A stretch of 40,655 nucleotides of DNA from Pirellulales bacterium (GTDB lineage: Bacteria; Planctomycetota; Planctomycetia; Pirellulales; Lacipirellulaceae). This document shows, piece by piece, positions 35,170-40,655 of this stretch. The notes below the pieces were generated by a model, which had not been told where the DNA came from, did not search any database, and saw nothing but the letters and a program-made list of their open reading frames with translations. The stretch lies in assembly GCA_020847515.1 (NCBI GenBank), contig JADLBW010000050.1:1-40655 (forward strand), in the 5' to 3' direction. The position numbers and the translations under genes are program-made. Position 1 is the first letter of the stretch. Every line of letters starts with the position of its first letter.

Positions 35170-36198
35170 ATGAAATGCTCATCCCCCCAGGCCGCGGCGG
35201 TGCTGCTTGCCCTGGCCCTCTCCGGTTGTTCGGATTCGGCCGCACCCAGCGGCGATGCCGCCAATTCGACCAGCGCCAAAGCGCCCGGCGAAACTGTCAC
35301 CGTCGGCCTGTTGCCAAAGATCAAAGGCATTGCCTTCTTCACCTCCTGTGCCGAGGGCGCCCGCGAAGCCGCGAAGGAACTGGGCAACGTTGAGCTCGTC
35401 TACGACGGTCCCACCGACGGCGACCCGTCGAAGGCGGCCGAGCTGGTCAGCCAGTGGGCCCTGCAGGGCTTCGACGTGATCGCCGTCTCGGCCGACGACC
35501 CGCAGATCCTCGGCAGCGCCATGAAGAAAGCCCAGGCCAAGGGCGTGAAGTGCATCGCCTGGGACGCCGACACCCCGTCGGAGTCTCGCGCCTTCTTCGT
35601 CAACCAGGCCACTCCCGAGCAGATCGGCTACAAGCTGGTCGACGTGCTCGCCGACGAAATCGGCGGCCAGGGCGAGATGGCCATTGTCAGCTCGAGCCAA
35701 ACCTCCAGCAACCAGAACAACTGGATCGCGCACATGAAGACGCGACTGGAGAAGTACCCCGAGATGAAGCTCGTTACGATCGAATATCCTGGGGAAGACC
35801 AGGACCGCGCGCTCGAAACCACCCGCACGCTGCTGAAGGCGTATCCGAACTTGAAAGGCGTGTGGGGCCTCAGTTCCGTCTCGTTTCCCGGCGCCGCTGA
35901 AGCGATTCGCCAGGCCGGCAAGGGGGGGCAGGTGCGCGTCACCGGCGTTTCCACCCCGGCGCCGATGAGGTCCTACGTCGACGACGGCACGGTTCAATCG
36001 ATCGTGCTGTGGGATACCCGCGATCTTGGTTATCTCACCGTCTACACGGCCGAAGCGATCGCCACCGGCAAGCTGAAGCGGGGCGATACAACGCTCCGGG
36101 CGGGTCGCCTCGGCGGGCGGGCAGTCGTCGGCGACAACGTCTTGTTGGGCGAAATTATCGTCTTCAATAAGAACAATATCGACCGGTACGACTTCTAA
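35170..36198 (+). CDS. Sugar-binding lipoprotein (LsrB/RhaS-like)
   Basis: 342 residues. A lipoprotein signal peptide with lipobox LSGC (Cys20) and a short Ser/Ala linker precede a periplasmic-binding-protein type 1 fold (about 42-342). It resembles LsrB throughout: LLPKIKGIAFFTS, LVYDGPTDGDPS, WDADTPSESRAFFVNQATPEQ, GVSTPAPMRSYVDDGTV and the terminus FNKNNIDRYDF. The Lys, the Asp pair in WDAD and the Asn-Gln in VNQ are kept, but the Pro and Ala of the LsrB APDA element, which contact AI-2, align with Leu and Ser in GLSS. A rhamnose-like or other deoxy-sugar is therefore more likely than AI-2. GGAG at 35157-35160 is the ribosome binding site. Last gene of the transport operon. Confidence 0.9.
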   Translation: MKCSSPQAAAVLLALALSGCSDSAAPSGDAANSTSAKAPGETVTVGLLPKIKGIAFFTSCAEGAREAAKELGNVELVYDGPTDGDPSKAAELVSQWALQGFDVIAVSADDPQILGSAMKKAQAKGVKCIAWDADTPSESRAFFVNQATPEQIGYKLVDVLADEIGGQGEMAIVSSSQTSSNQNNWIAHMKTRLEKYPEMKLVTIEYPGEDQDRALETTRTLLKAYPNLKGVWGLSSVSFPGAAEAIRQAGKGGQVRVTGVSTPAPMRSYVDDGTVQSIVLWDTRDLGYLTVYTAEAIATGKLKRGDTTLRAGRLGGRAVVGDNVLLGEIIVFNKNNIDRYDF

Positions 36199-36455
36199 AG
36201 CGCCGTTTCTGCGGCCCCAGGCAGCCGCCGGCGAAATTTACCCACCGATCGACTTGGAAGCTGCCGGTGAACGGGGGCCCAGCCGCCGGCATTTTGCCGA
36301 TCGCGACGAGCAACTAGGCGTTACCGACCCTAAATTCCTAAATTCGAGGTCCGCGCCCTGGACATGGAGGGCCAGACTCAAAGCCACGCCGGCGGGCCCC
36401 CCGGAGGCGCAGCACCGGGCGCGGTCGAAAGCACTCGCTGTGAAAATGGGCAGAC
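36199..36455. other. Gap between the transporter operon and the old tRNA terminator
   Basis: About 257 bases without a supportable gene. A direct repeat CTAAATTC occurs twice near 36330-36345. No clear terminator for the transporter operon is seen. This is host DNA, on the chromosomal side of the element boundary. Confidence 0.4.
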
Positions 36456-36491
36456 AAAAAAACCCTGGTAGTCGCAAGATTACCAGGGTTT
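36456..36491 (-). terminator. Rho-independent terminator of the original tRNA-Arg transcript
   Basis: An 11-bp perfect stem, AACCCTGGTA (36461-36470, extended by 36460) with TACCAGGGTT (36481-36490, extended by 36491), and a 10-base loop. Read on the minus strand it is followed by seven T residues (36456-36462). It lies 15 bases downstream of the tRNA-Arg 3' fragment, where a tRNA terminator is expected. Confidence 0.85.
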
Positions 36492-36505
36492 CGGGAGAAT
36501 CGAAG

Positions 36506-36549
36506 TACACCCCACAGGAGTCGAACCTGTAACCTTCGGATTCGTAGTC
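36506..36549 (-). other. tRNA-Arg(ACG) 3' half: probable attachment site and left boundary of an integrated element
   Basis: On the minus strand this reads as the 3' half of a tRNA: anticodon loop CTACGAA (anticodon ACG), 3' anticodon strand TCCGA, 5-base variable loop AGGTT, T arm ACAGG-TTCGACT-CCTGT, acceptor strand GGGGTGT and discriminator A; CCA is not encoded. The matching 5' half (acceptor ACACCCC, D arm) is absent: beyond the loop the 5' anticodon strand is TGCGA and not the required TCGGA, and no D arm follows. This is the form left when a tyrosine recombinase integrates at a tRNA 3' end. By orientation the element lies to the right, and the full tRNA-Arg gene should lie at its far end on the minus strand. 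Confidence 0.75.
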
Positions 36550-36595
36550 GCATCTGTACCTTTGAACACGTTTTGAATAGGATGCGAATAGCACA

Positions 36596-36634
36596 ATTCG
36601 TCGGGATTAACGATGATCGTATGAACCGACGAAT
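36596..36634. promoter_or_regulatory. Perfect 9-bp inverted repeat next to the attachment site
   Basis: ATTCGTCGG (36596-36604) and CCGACGAAT (36626-36634) are exact complements separated by 21 bases, so their centres are about three helical turns apart. A smaller palindrome ACGAT-G-ATCGT is nested in the spacer. It lies 47 bases from the tRNA fragment, a position typical of recombinase or excisionase binding sites. Confidence 0.5.
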
Positions 36635-36651
36635 GACCAGATATTCGCTCG

Positions 36652-36673
36652 TTAGGTAGCAAATTAGGTAGCA
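36652..36673. repeat. Paired 10-bp direct repeats (arm-type site candidates)
   Basis: TTAGGTAGCA occurs at 36652-36661 and again at 36664-36673, 12 bases start to start. Short direct repeats about 100-130 bases from a tRNA-embedded core are the usual arrangement of integrase arm-type sites. No protein binding is shown by sequence alone. Confidence 0.5.
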
Positions 36674-36703
36674 CGAACCAACTAGACGGCTGATCCCCGT
36701 CGT

Positions 36704-36763
36704 TGCCTGCCGCGGCTCGGTTCCTCCAGGGCCGGCCGCGGGAGGCAAGTTGGCCTGGAGGAA
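36704..36763 (+). promoter_or_regulatory. Leader RNA able to sequester the ribosome binding site (pseudoknot-type)
   Basis: TGCCTGCCGCGG (36704-36715) pairs with CCGCGGGAGGCA (36736-36747), 11 of 12 positions. The loop of this hairpin contains TTCCTCCAGG (36721-36730), an exact complement of CCTGGAGGAA (36754-36763), which is the Shine-Dalgarno of the gene starting at 36766. The two pairings interleave, so they could form an H-type pseudoknot or exchange. In either case the ribosome binding site can be masked by a perfect 10-bp helix. The ligand or trigger, if any, is unknown. Confidence 0.5.
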
Positions 36764-36765
36764 GC

Positions 36766-37230
36766 ATGGCTAAGAAAGCGCAGCAGGAGTTTCGGAGTAA
36801 GAAACCTGAAGTCGTCAACATCCCCGCCCCCCCAAGCCTTGAGGGTGACGCCCCCTTCGATGACGTGCAAATGGGGCATGTTCGCTCGCTGGTCGATGAA
36901 GCGGTAAGGTGTAAGGCGAAGGGGCTGCAGCAGAAGCCCGTCTATGATGCATTGCGTTCGCGGCTGGATGGGTTCATATCCAACACCACGAGCCGCGTGA
37001 TGGTCTGCGGCCTGGATGAAATGCCGTGGGCTGAGAAGCCTGCCGAGCCGTTGATTCCGCCTGAGTTCAGGTCGCAACCGATGACGGCGCGAGAAGTGTG
37101 CGAGGCGCTTGGCGAGCACGGCAACTCAAATCCCGCGAAATGGATTCGAGACACTGAGCTGCCGCACGAACGAGTTGGGCGAAGCTATGTCATTGACGTT
37201 CGCCGATTCGCCAGCAAGCCGTCGAAGTAA
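36766..37230 (+). CDS. Mobile-element protein with C-terminal helix-turn-helix-like region
   Basis: 154 residues from ATG 36766, preceded by a very strong GGAGGAA. The N-terminus is basic (MAKKAQQEFRSKK), the middle (about 30-85) helical and charged. The last 50 residues (MTAREVCEALGEHGNSNPAKWIRDTELPHERVGRSYVIDVRRF) resemble the excisionase/MerR-like winged HTH in which a DNA-recognition helix is followed by a beta wing. I do not recognise the full-length family. First gene inside the proposed element, so an element regulator or recombination directionality factor is plausible. The strong ribosome binding site is potentially masked by its own leader. Confidence 0.7.
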   Translation: MAKKAQQEFRSKKPEVVNIPAPPSLEGDAPFDDVQMGHVRSLVDEAVRCKAKGLQQKPVYDALRSRLDGFISNTTSRVMVCGLDEMPWAEKPAEPLIPPEFRSQPMTAREVCEALGEHGNSNPAKWIRDTELPHERVGRSYVIDVRRFASKPSK

Positions 37231-37235
37231 ACTTT

Positions 37236-37275
37236 TTCGATAACGTTCAATAACGTTCGATAACTCTCGATAACC
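37236..37275. repeat. Four tandem 10-bp repeats (iteron/operator-like)
   Basis: TTCGATAACG, TTCAATAACG, TTCGATAACT and CTCGATAACC follow one another without gaps. A 10-base period puts every copy on the same DNA face. They begin 5 bases after the first gene's stop and end about 113 bases before the next small gene. Possible replication iterons, excisionase (AlpA/Xis-type) binding sites or partition sites. Confidence 0.7.
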
Positions 37276-37294
37276 AAAGCGCGTGCTACGCTTT
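37276..37294. other. Short inverted repeat beside the decamers
   Basis: AAAGCG (37276-37281) and CGCTTT (37289-37294) are exact complements around a 7-base loop, directly abutting the last decamer. The following GATTCTTTT is T-rich but weak, so it may be a poor terminator or part of the same protein-binding region. Confidence 0.35.
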
Positions 37295-37388
37295 GATTCT
37301 TTTCGCCGACCGTTGTTTGATGCCTTCGCGGGCGTGATTCGCAACCGATGCGAGCGACCCGCAGACCCGTTTTCACGGAGCATCAGAC

Positions 37389-37601
37389 ATGGCCGCGTCG
37401 GCCGATCCTAAAGGCGTCACGATCCAACGCGACGCCGTCTACGACCTTCCCGCCCTTAGGCAACTGGGCTGGGGCACTCACGCACTGCGACAAGCACGGC
37501 GCAAGCACGGCTTAAAGATTCGCCGGCTGGGTCGCAAGAGCTGGGTTCTTGGCAGCGATCTTATCGAGCTGATTGAGAACACAGCGACCCTCGTGAAGTA
37601 A
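37389..37601 (+). CDS. Small excisionase/AlpA-like DNA-binding protein
   Basis: 70 residues from ATG 37389, with GGAG nine bases upstream. The core (LPALRQLGWGTHALRQARRKHGLKIRRLGRKSWVLGSDLIELIEN) has the layout of small winged HTH excisionases: a first helix, a recognition helix rich in Arg/Lys, a two-strand wing (RRLGRKSWVLG) and a short closing helix. Such proteins bend DNA at attachment sites or act as transcriptional regulators. The decamer array immediately upstream is a natural candidate target. Distance from the attachment site is under 1 kb. Confidence 0.7.
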   Translation: MAASADPKGVTIQRDAVYDLPALRQLGWGTHALRQARRKHGLKIRRLGRKSWVLGSDLIELIENTATLVK

Positions 37602-37631
37602 CTCTGCACCAGGGCCCACGGGCACAAAAAA

Positions 37632-37660
37632 GGCCCGCCGCTGTGATGAGCGTACGGGCC
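37632..37660. promoter_or_regulatory. Leader hairpin before the parB-like gene
   Basis: GGCCCG (37632-37637) pairs with CGGGCC (37655-37660), and inside it CGCT (37639-37642) pairs with AGCG (37649-37652) around a 6-base loop. Six A residues precede it, so on the minus strand it reads as a good terminator, yet no minus-strand gene is seen to its right in the window. On the plus strand it is a 5' leader structure that buries the in-frame ATG at 37646, which favours ATG 37682 as the start. Confidence 0.5.
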
Positions 37661-37681
37661 AAGTATGGAGACACAACAAGT

Positions 37682-38668
37682 ATGGCAGTCGAGGAGTACG
37701 AAATCCACCCCGCAGCCAACATCTTCCCGATGATGCCTGCCGCTGAACTGCAAGAACTCGCCGACGACATCCGAGTCAACGGCCAGCGGGAACCCATCGT
37801 CTACTTCCAAGGGAAGCTGCTCGATGGTCGCAACCGCGTCGAGGCGTGCGCCATCGCGGGCGTCGAGCCCGACGCATGCGAGATCGATGAAGAGGATATC
37901 GCGGGCAATAAGTTTGATGCCGTGGCTTACGTCCTATCGACGAACTTGCATCGCCGCCACCTGGACGAATCGCAGCGGGCGATGATCGGCCTGGAGGTCG
38001 AGAAGTATCACGCCACGCTGGCGAAAGAGCGGCAACGCGAGGCTGGCGGCGATCGACGAGCAAAAGCGCTTGTGGCACTGTTGCCACCAGCGCCCGAGAA
38101 GGGCAGGTCCCGCGACAAGGCGGCTGCTGCCGTAGGCGTAAGCCCGCGGCTGGTGTCGTTCGCCAAGCGGGTCGCGCAGGACGGGGCGCCCGAGTTAGCC
38201 GCGGCCGTGAGTAGCGGCAAGGTCAGCGTGAGCGTGGCGGCGAAGCTCGCCAAAGCCGTTCCCGATAAGGAGCGGCAGGCGGAAGCGGTCATCGAGGCCC
38301 TGGCGTGCAACACGCATAAGCAGGCCGACGCGGTGCTCAATCGCGCGGTATCTGGGGCGGCGTATCAGACCCGCATGTCCGAAAAGCCGACTACTAAGGC
38401 GGACTCGTCCCCGACGCCAGCGAGGTTAGGCGAGCAGCACAAACTCGTGGACAAGGAACGCGAAGACCGCGAAATCGCCGAGGCTGTGCGTTTGCTTTGC
38501 CAAGTCGGCAATCAAATCGCAAGTCTGCGAGATAACGGACTACTGTACGGGTCTCGCCTGCGGGCAGCGATGCACGGCGACGACCTTCTGCGACTGGCTT
38601 ACGACAAGCTCCCCGAGGTGATGGAGTTTTGCAAAATCGTCGCACGGATGGGGAGGGGCGAGCAGTGA
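37682..38668 (+). CDS. ParB-like partition/nuclease-domain protein of a mobile element
   Basis: 328 residues from ATG 37682 (GGAG at 37667-37670; an in-frame ATG at 37646 lies in a hairpin loop). The N-terminal ParB/sulfiredoxin-like domain (about 5-95) has the ELADDIRVNGQREPIV and LLDGRNRVEACAIAG motifs, the latter matching the nucleotide-binding DGRHR box. A central helical HTH region (about 125-215) includes SRDKAAAAVGVSPRLVSFAK and KVSVSVAAKLAKAV. The C-terminal part is charged and probably mediates dimerisation. No ParA gene is adjacent. In phages, plasmids and ICEs such stand-alone ParB proteins act in partition, regulation or as nucleases. The stop overlaps the primase GTG start. Confidence 0.87.
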   Translation: MAVEEYEIHPAANIFPMMPAAELQELADDIRVNGQREPIVYFQGKLLDGRNRVEACAIAGVEPDACEIDEEDIAGNKFDAVAYVLSTNLHRRHLDESQRAMIGLEVEKYHATLAKERQREAGGDRRAKALVALLPPAPEKGRSRDKAAAAVGVSPRLVSFAKRVAQDGAPELAAAVSSGKVSVSVAAKLAKAVPDKERQAEAVIEALACNTHKQADAVLNRAVSGAAYQTRMSEKPTTKADSSPTPARLGEQHKLVDKEREDREIAEAVRLLCQVGNQIASLRDNGLLYGSRLRAAMHGDDLLRLAYDKLPEVMEFCKIVARMGRGEQ

Positions 38669-40655
38669 ACGCTACCGCGAACGGACGCGCCGCTATTCTC
38701 GGAAACGGTCGCCACAAGCCGGCGGCCATGCCGATCCGGATAGACAATCTGCCGCCGCAACTGCCGGAAGATAGGTTCGTCGGCTGGAACTGGGTATTCG
38801 ATGCCAAGCTTAACGGCGGCAAAGGCAAGTGGACCAAACCGCCCGCAAACTGTTTGGGCGGCCCTGGCTCATCGACGGATCCATCTACATGGTGTGATCT
38901 TGCTACGGCCTTTGCTGCGGCCGAAGCAGGCGAAGTCGACGGCATTGGCGTGCCGTTGGGCGACCTGGGCGACGGCCGCACGCTGGTCGGCATCGACCTG
39001 GACGATTGCCGCGATCCTGACAGCGGCAAGCTAACGGCCGAGGCGGAACTGATTGTCCGCAAAGTTCCCATCTATTGGGAAGTCAGCCCAAGCGGCACCG
39101 GCCTAAAGGGTCTGTGCTTTGGCGAAAAGCCGGCGGGCAAATGCAAGTCCGGCAATTTCGAGATGTTCGCCGGCGGTAAATACTTCACGCTCACCGGCCA
39201 TGCTTTGCCCGGCTGCAGCCGCCAATTGATCGACGCAACGCCGCAGCTCGCATGGTTCCATGCGTCCTTCATCGCGGCGCCCGAGCTGCCCGGCGTGCCG
39301 GCGACTGCAGGCGACAATCGAGACGTCGCCATAGCACTCGATGCGCTGGCCGGCATGAGCGCCCAACGGGCCGACGATTACGACGATTGGATTATCACCG
39401 GCATGGTGCTGCGATCTATCGACGCGGGGTTGCTGAACGAGTGGGACCAATGGAGCCGCCAGAGCGCCAAGTATTCGCCGGGCGTCTGCGCCGAGAAGTG
39501 GGCGACGTTCAATGGAGCCGGTTTTGGCCTGGGCTCGCTGATTCACATGGCGTCGCAGGACGGCTGGAAGCCAAAGGCGCAAGACAAGCCAAAAAGAATC
39601 CGCTACAAGGTGCTGACGTGTGCTGAATTGTCGAAGGGCGATTACTCGCTCGAGTTTTTGATCGACAATACGCTAGTCGCCGCGCAGCCGCTCATCATCG
39701 CGGGCGCCCAGAAGACGCTCAAGACGTCCTTTATCGTCGATGCGGCAATCAGCCTGGCGACCGGCGGCTATTTTCTCGGCCGACTGCCCGTTCAACGCGC
39801 CTGCCGCGTGGGCGTCATGACCGGCGAAAGCGGCTTGGCGACTATCCAAGAAAATGCAATCAACGTCTGCCGCGCGGCCGGCAAGTGGCTCGACCAAGTG
39901 GAGGGGCTGTTCTGGTCAGAAGACCTGCCTAGGTTCGGCGATCCCGCGCACATGGAAGCCGTCGAGGCGTTCCTGCTGGATTACGAGATTGAGACGCTGT
40001 TCGTCGACCCGGCTTATCTGTGCTTGCCGGCCACCGACAGCGGCAACCTGATCGCGCAGGGGGAACTGCTGCGAGGAATGGCGGAAGTCTGCCGCCGCAA
40101 CGGCGCCCTGCTGGCCCTGTGTCACCACACAAAGAAAAACACCGGCCGCGACCCGTACGAGCCGCCCGAACTGCCAGATATCGCTTGGAGCGGTTTTGCC
40201 GAGTTCTGTCGGCAATGGTGGCTGATCGGTCGCCGCGACAAATACGAGCCTGGGACGGGCAAGCACAAGCTGTGGCTATCCATTGGCGGTAGCGCCGGCC
40301 ATTCCGCCCTGTGGGCCGTCGACGTCAGCGAAGGCACGCGCACCGACCCCGAGGGGCGGCGGTGGGAAGTCAGCTTACATGCCCCCAGCGAGGCCCGCTC
40401 CATCGCTTGCGACGACAAGGCCCGCGCGAAGGAACGGAGGGCCGCCGAGCAGCTTGGGGCGGACAAGCGGGCCGCCTGCGGCGTCCTGGCGCAGTTCCCC
40501 GGCGGACTTACCAAGACCTGCCTGCGCGACCGCGCTGGACTCGGTAAGCGGTTCGAGGGCGTGCTGGCCGCCCTGCTGGAAGAGAAGGCCATCGAGCCGT
40601 GCGACGTGCTGGTCAGCAACCACAAAACGCCCAAAGAGGGCTATCGACTTGGAGG
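38665..40655 (+). CDS. Primase-polymerase/RepA-type helicase fusion (partial, runs off window)
   Basis: At least 663 residues from GTG 38665 (overlapping the parB-like stop) and still open at the window end. Residues about 25-190 form an archaeo-eukaryotic primase (PrimPol-like) domain: IDLDDC with the metal-binding DxD, SPSGTGLKG, and FTLTGH. A helical primase C-terminal-like segment follows (about 225-305; YDDWIITGMVLRSI, AEKWATFNG). Residues about 330-560 form a RecA-fold AAA/RepA-type hexameric helicase with Walker A GAQKTLKTS (347-355), a Walker B-like ETLFVDPAYL and the sensor-type LALCHHTKK. Together these prime and unwind DNA for autonomous replication of an excised element or prophage-like unit. 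Confidence 0.88.
   Translation, partial: MNATANGRAAILGNGRHKPAAMPIRIDNLPPQLPEDRFVGWNWVFDAKLNGGKGKWTKPPANCLGGPGSSTDPSTWCDLATAFAAAEAGEVDGIGVPLGDLGDGRTLVGIDLDDCRDPDSGKLTAEAELIVRKVPIYWEVSPSGTGLKGLCFGEKPAGKCKSGNFEMFAGGKYFTLTGHALPGCSRQLIDATPQLAWFHASFIAAPELPGVPATAGDNRDVAIALDALAGMSAQRADDYDDWIITGMVLRSIDAGLLNEWDQWSRQSAKYSPGVCAEKWATFNGAGFGLGSLIHMASQDGWKPKAQDKPKRIRYKVLTCAELSKGDYSLEFLIDNTLVAAQPLIIAGAQKTLKTSFIVDAAISLATGGYFLGRLPVQRACRVGVMTGESGLATIQENAINVCRAAGKWLDQVEGLFWSEDLPRFGDPAHMEAVEAFLLDYEIETLFVDPAYLCLPATDSGNLIAQGELLRGMAEVCRRNGALLALCHHTKKNTGRDPYEPPELPDIAWSGFAEFCRQWWLIGRRDKYEPGTGKHKLWLSIGGSAGHSALWAVDVSEGTRTDPEGRRWEVSLHAPSEARSIACDDKARAKERRAAEQLGADKRAACGVLAQFPGGLTKTCLRDRAGLGKRFEGVLAALLEEKAIEPCDVLVSNHKTPKEGYRLG

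Noticed and set aside
35179..35997. 272-residue minus-strand frame in the binding-protein gene
   Set aside because: Shadow of the LsrB-like gene; composition typical of antisense GC-rich frames.
36506..36600. Complete tRNA-Arg gene
   Set aside because: Sequence upstream of the anticodon loop cannot form the anticodon stem, D arm or acceptor 5' strand; only the 3' half is present.

Overview
The window is high-GC chromosomal DNA from a planctomycete, most likely of the Pirellulales type. The signs are lineage hallmarks: a PVC-type haem-binding 'membrane-bound dehydrogenase' with HEAT repeats, an ECF sigma factor directly abutting a WD40 Ser/Thr kinase, two secreted proteins ending in a dockerin-like segment plus a PEP-CTERM anchor, a PilMNO/GspE-F/secretin cluster, and several starts without a clear Shine-Dalgarno.

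Layout. (1) 1-8252: the tail of a histidine kinase, a STAS protein, then a tightly coupled (ATGA overlaps) type II secretion/type IV pilus-like operon: GspE ATPase, GspF, PilM, PilN, PilO, a GspC/PilP-like protein and a secretin, followed by a candidate terminator and a 61-residue basic protein. (2) 8604-14239: a secreted hypothetical protein, a NUDIX hydrolase, a triple-PAS hybrid histidine kinase and another secreted hypothetical protein. (3) 14495-24303: a PEP-CTERM matrixin-like metalloprotease, a secreted hypothetical protein paired with a divergent NagB-like protein, the PVC-type cytochrome protein, and a PE-PGRS-like glycine-rich PEP-CTERM protein. (4) 24895-28950: the ECF sigma factor and kinase pair. 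(5) 29374-36198: a secreted GH127-type glycosidase, then a sugar ABC transporter in lsrACDB-like order in which ATPase and first permease are fused. (6) 36506-40655: the left end of an integrated mobile element.

The mobile element is the most interesting region. It begins at a displaced 3' half of a tRNA-Arg gene (minus strand) with the old tRNA terminator still next to it. It carries a dense set of cis elements (inverted repeat, paired direct repeats, a leader able to mask its own ribosome binding site, four tandem decamers, a leader hairpin) and a replication-type gene set: two small HTH-type proteins, a ParB-like protein and a primase-helicase that runs off the window. Integrase, distal junction and cargo lie outside the window.

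A second pattern not explained by genes is a family of phase-locked 7-bp repeats (GGCNNNN / NNNNGCC) arranged as inverted arrays in three intergenic regions, two of which share an arm.

All assignments rest on reading motifs by eye; no database search was run.
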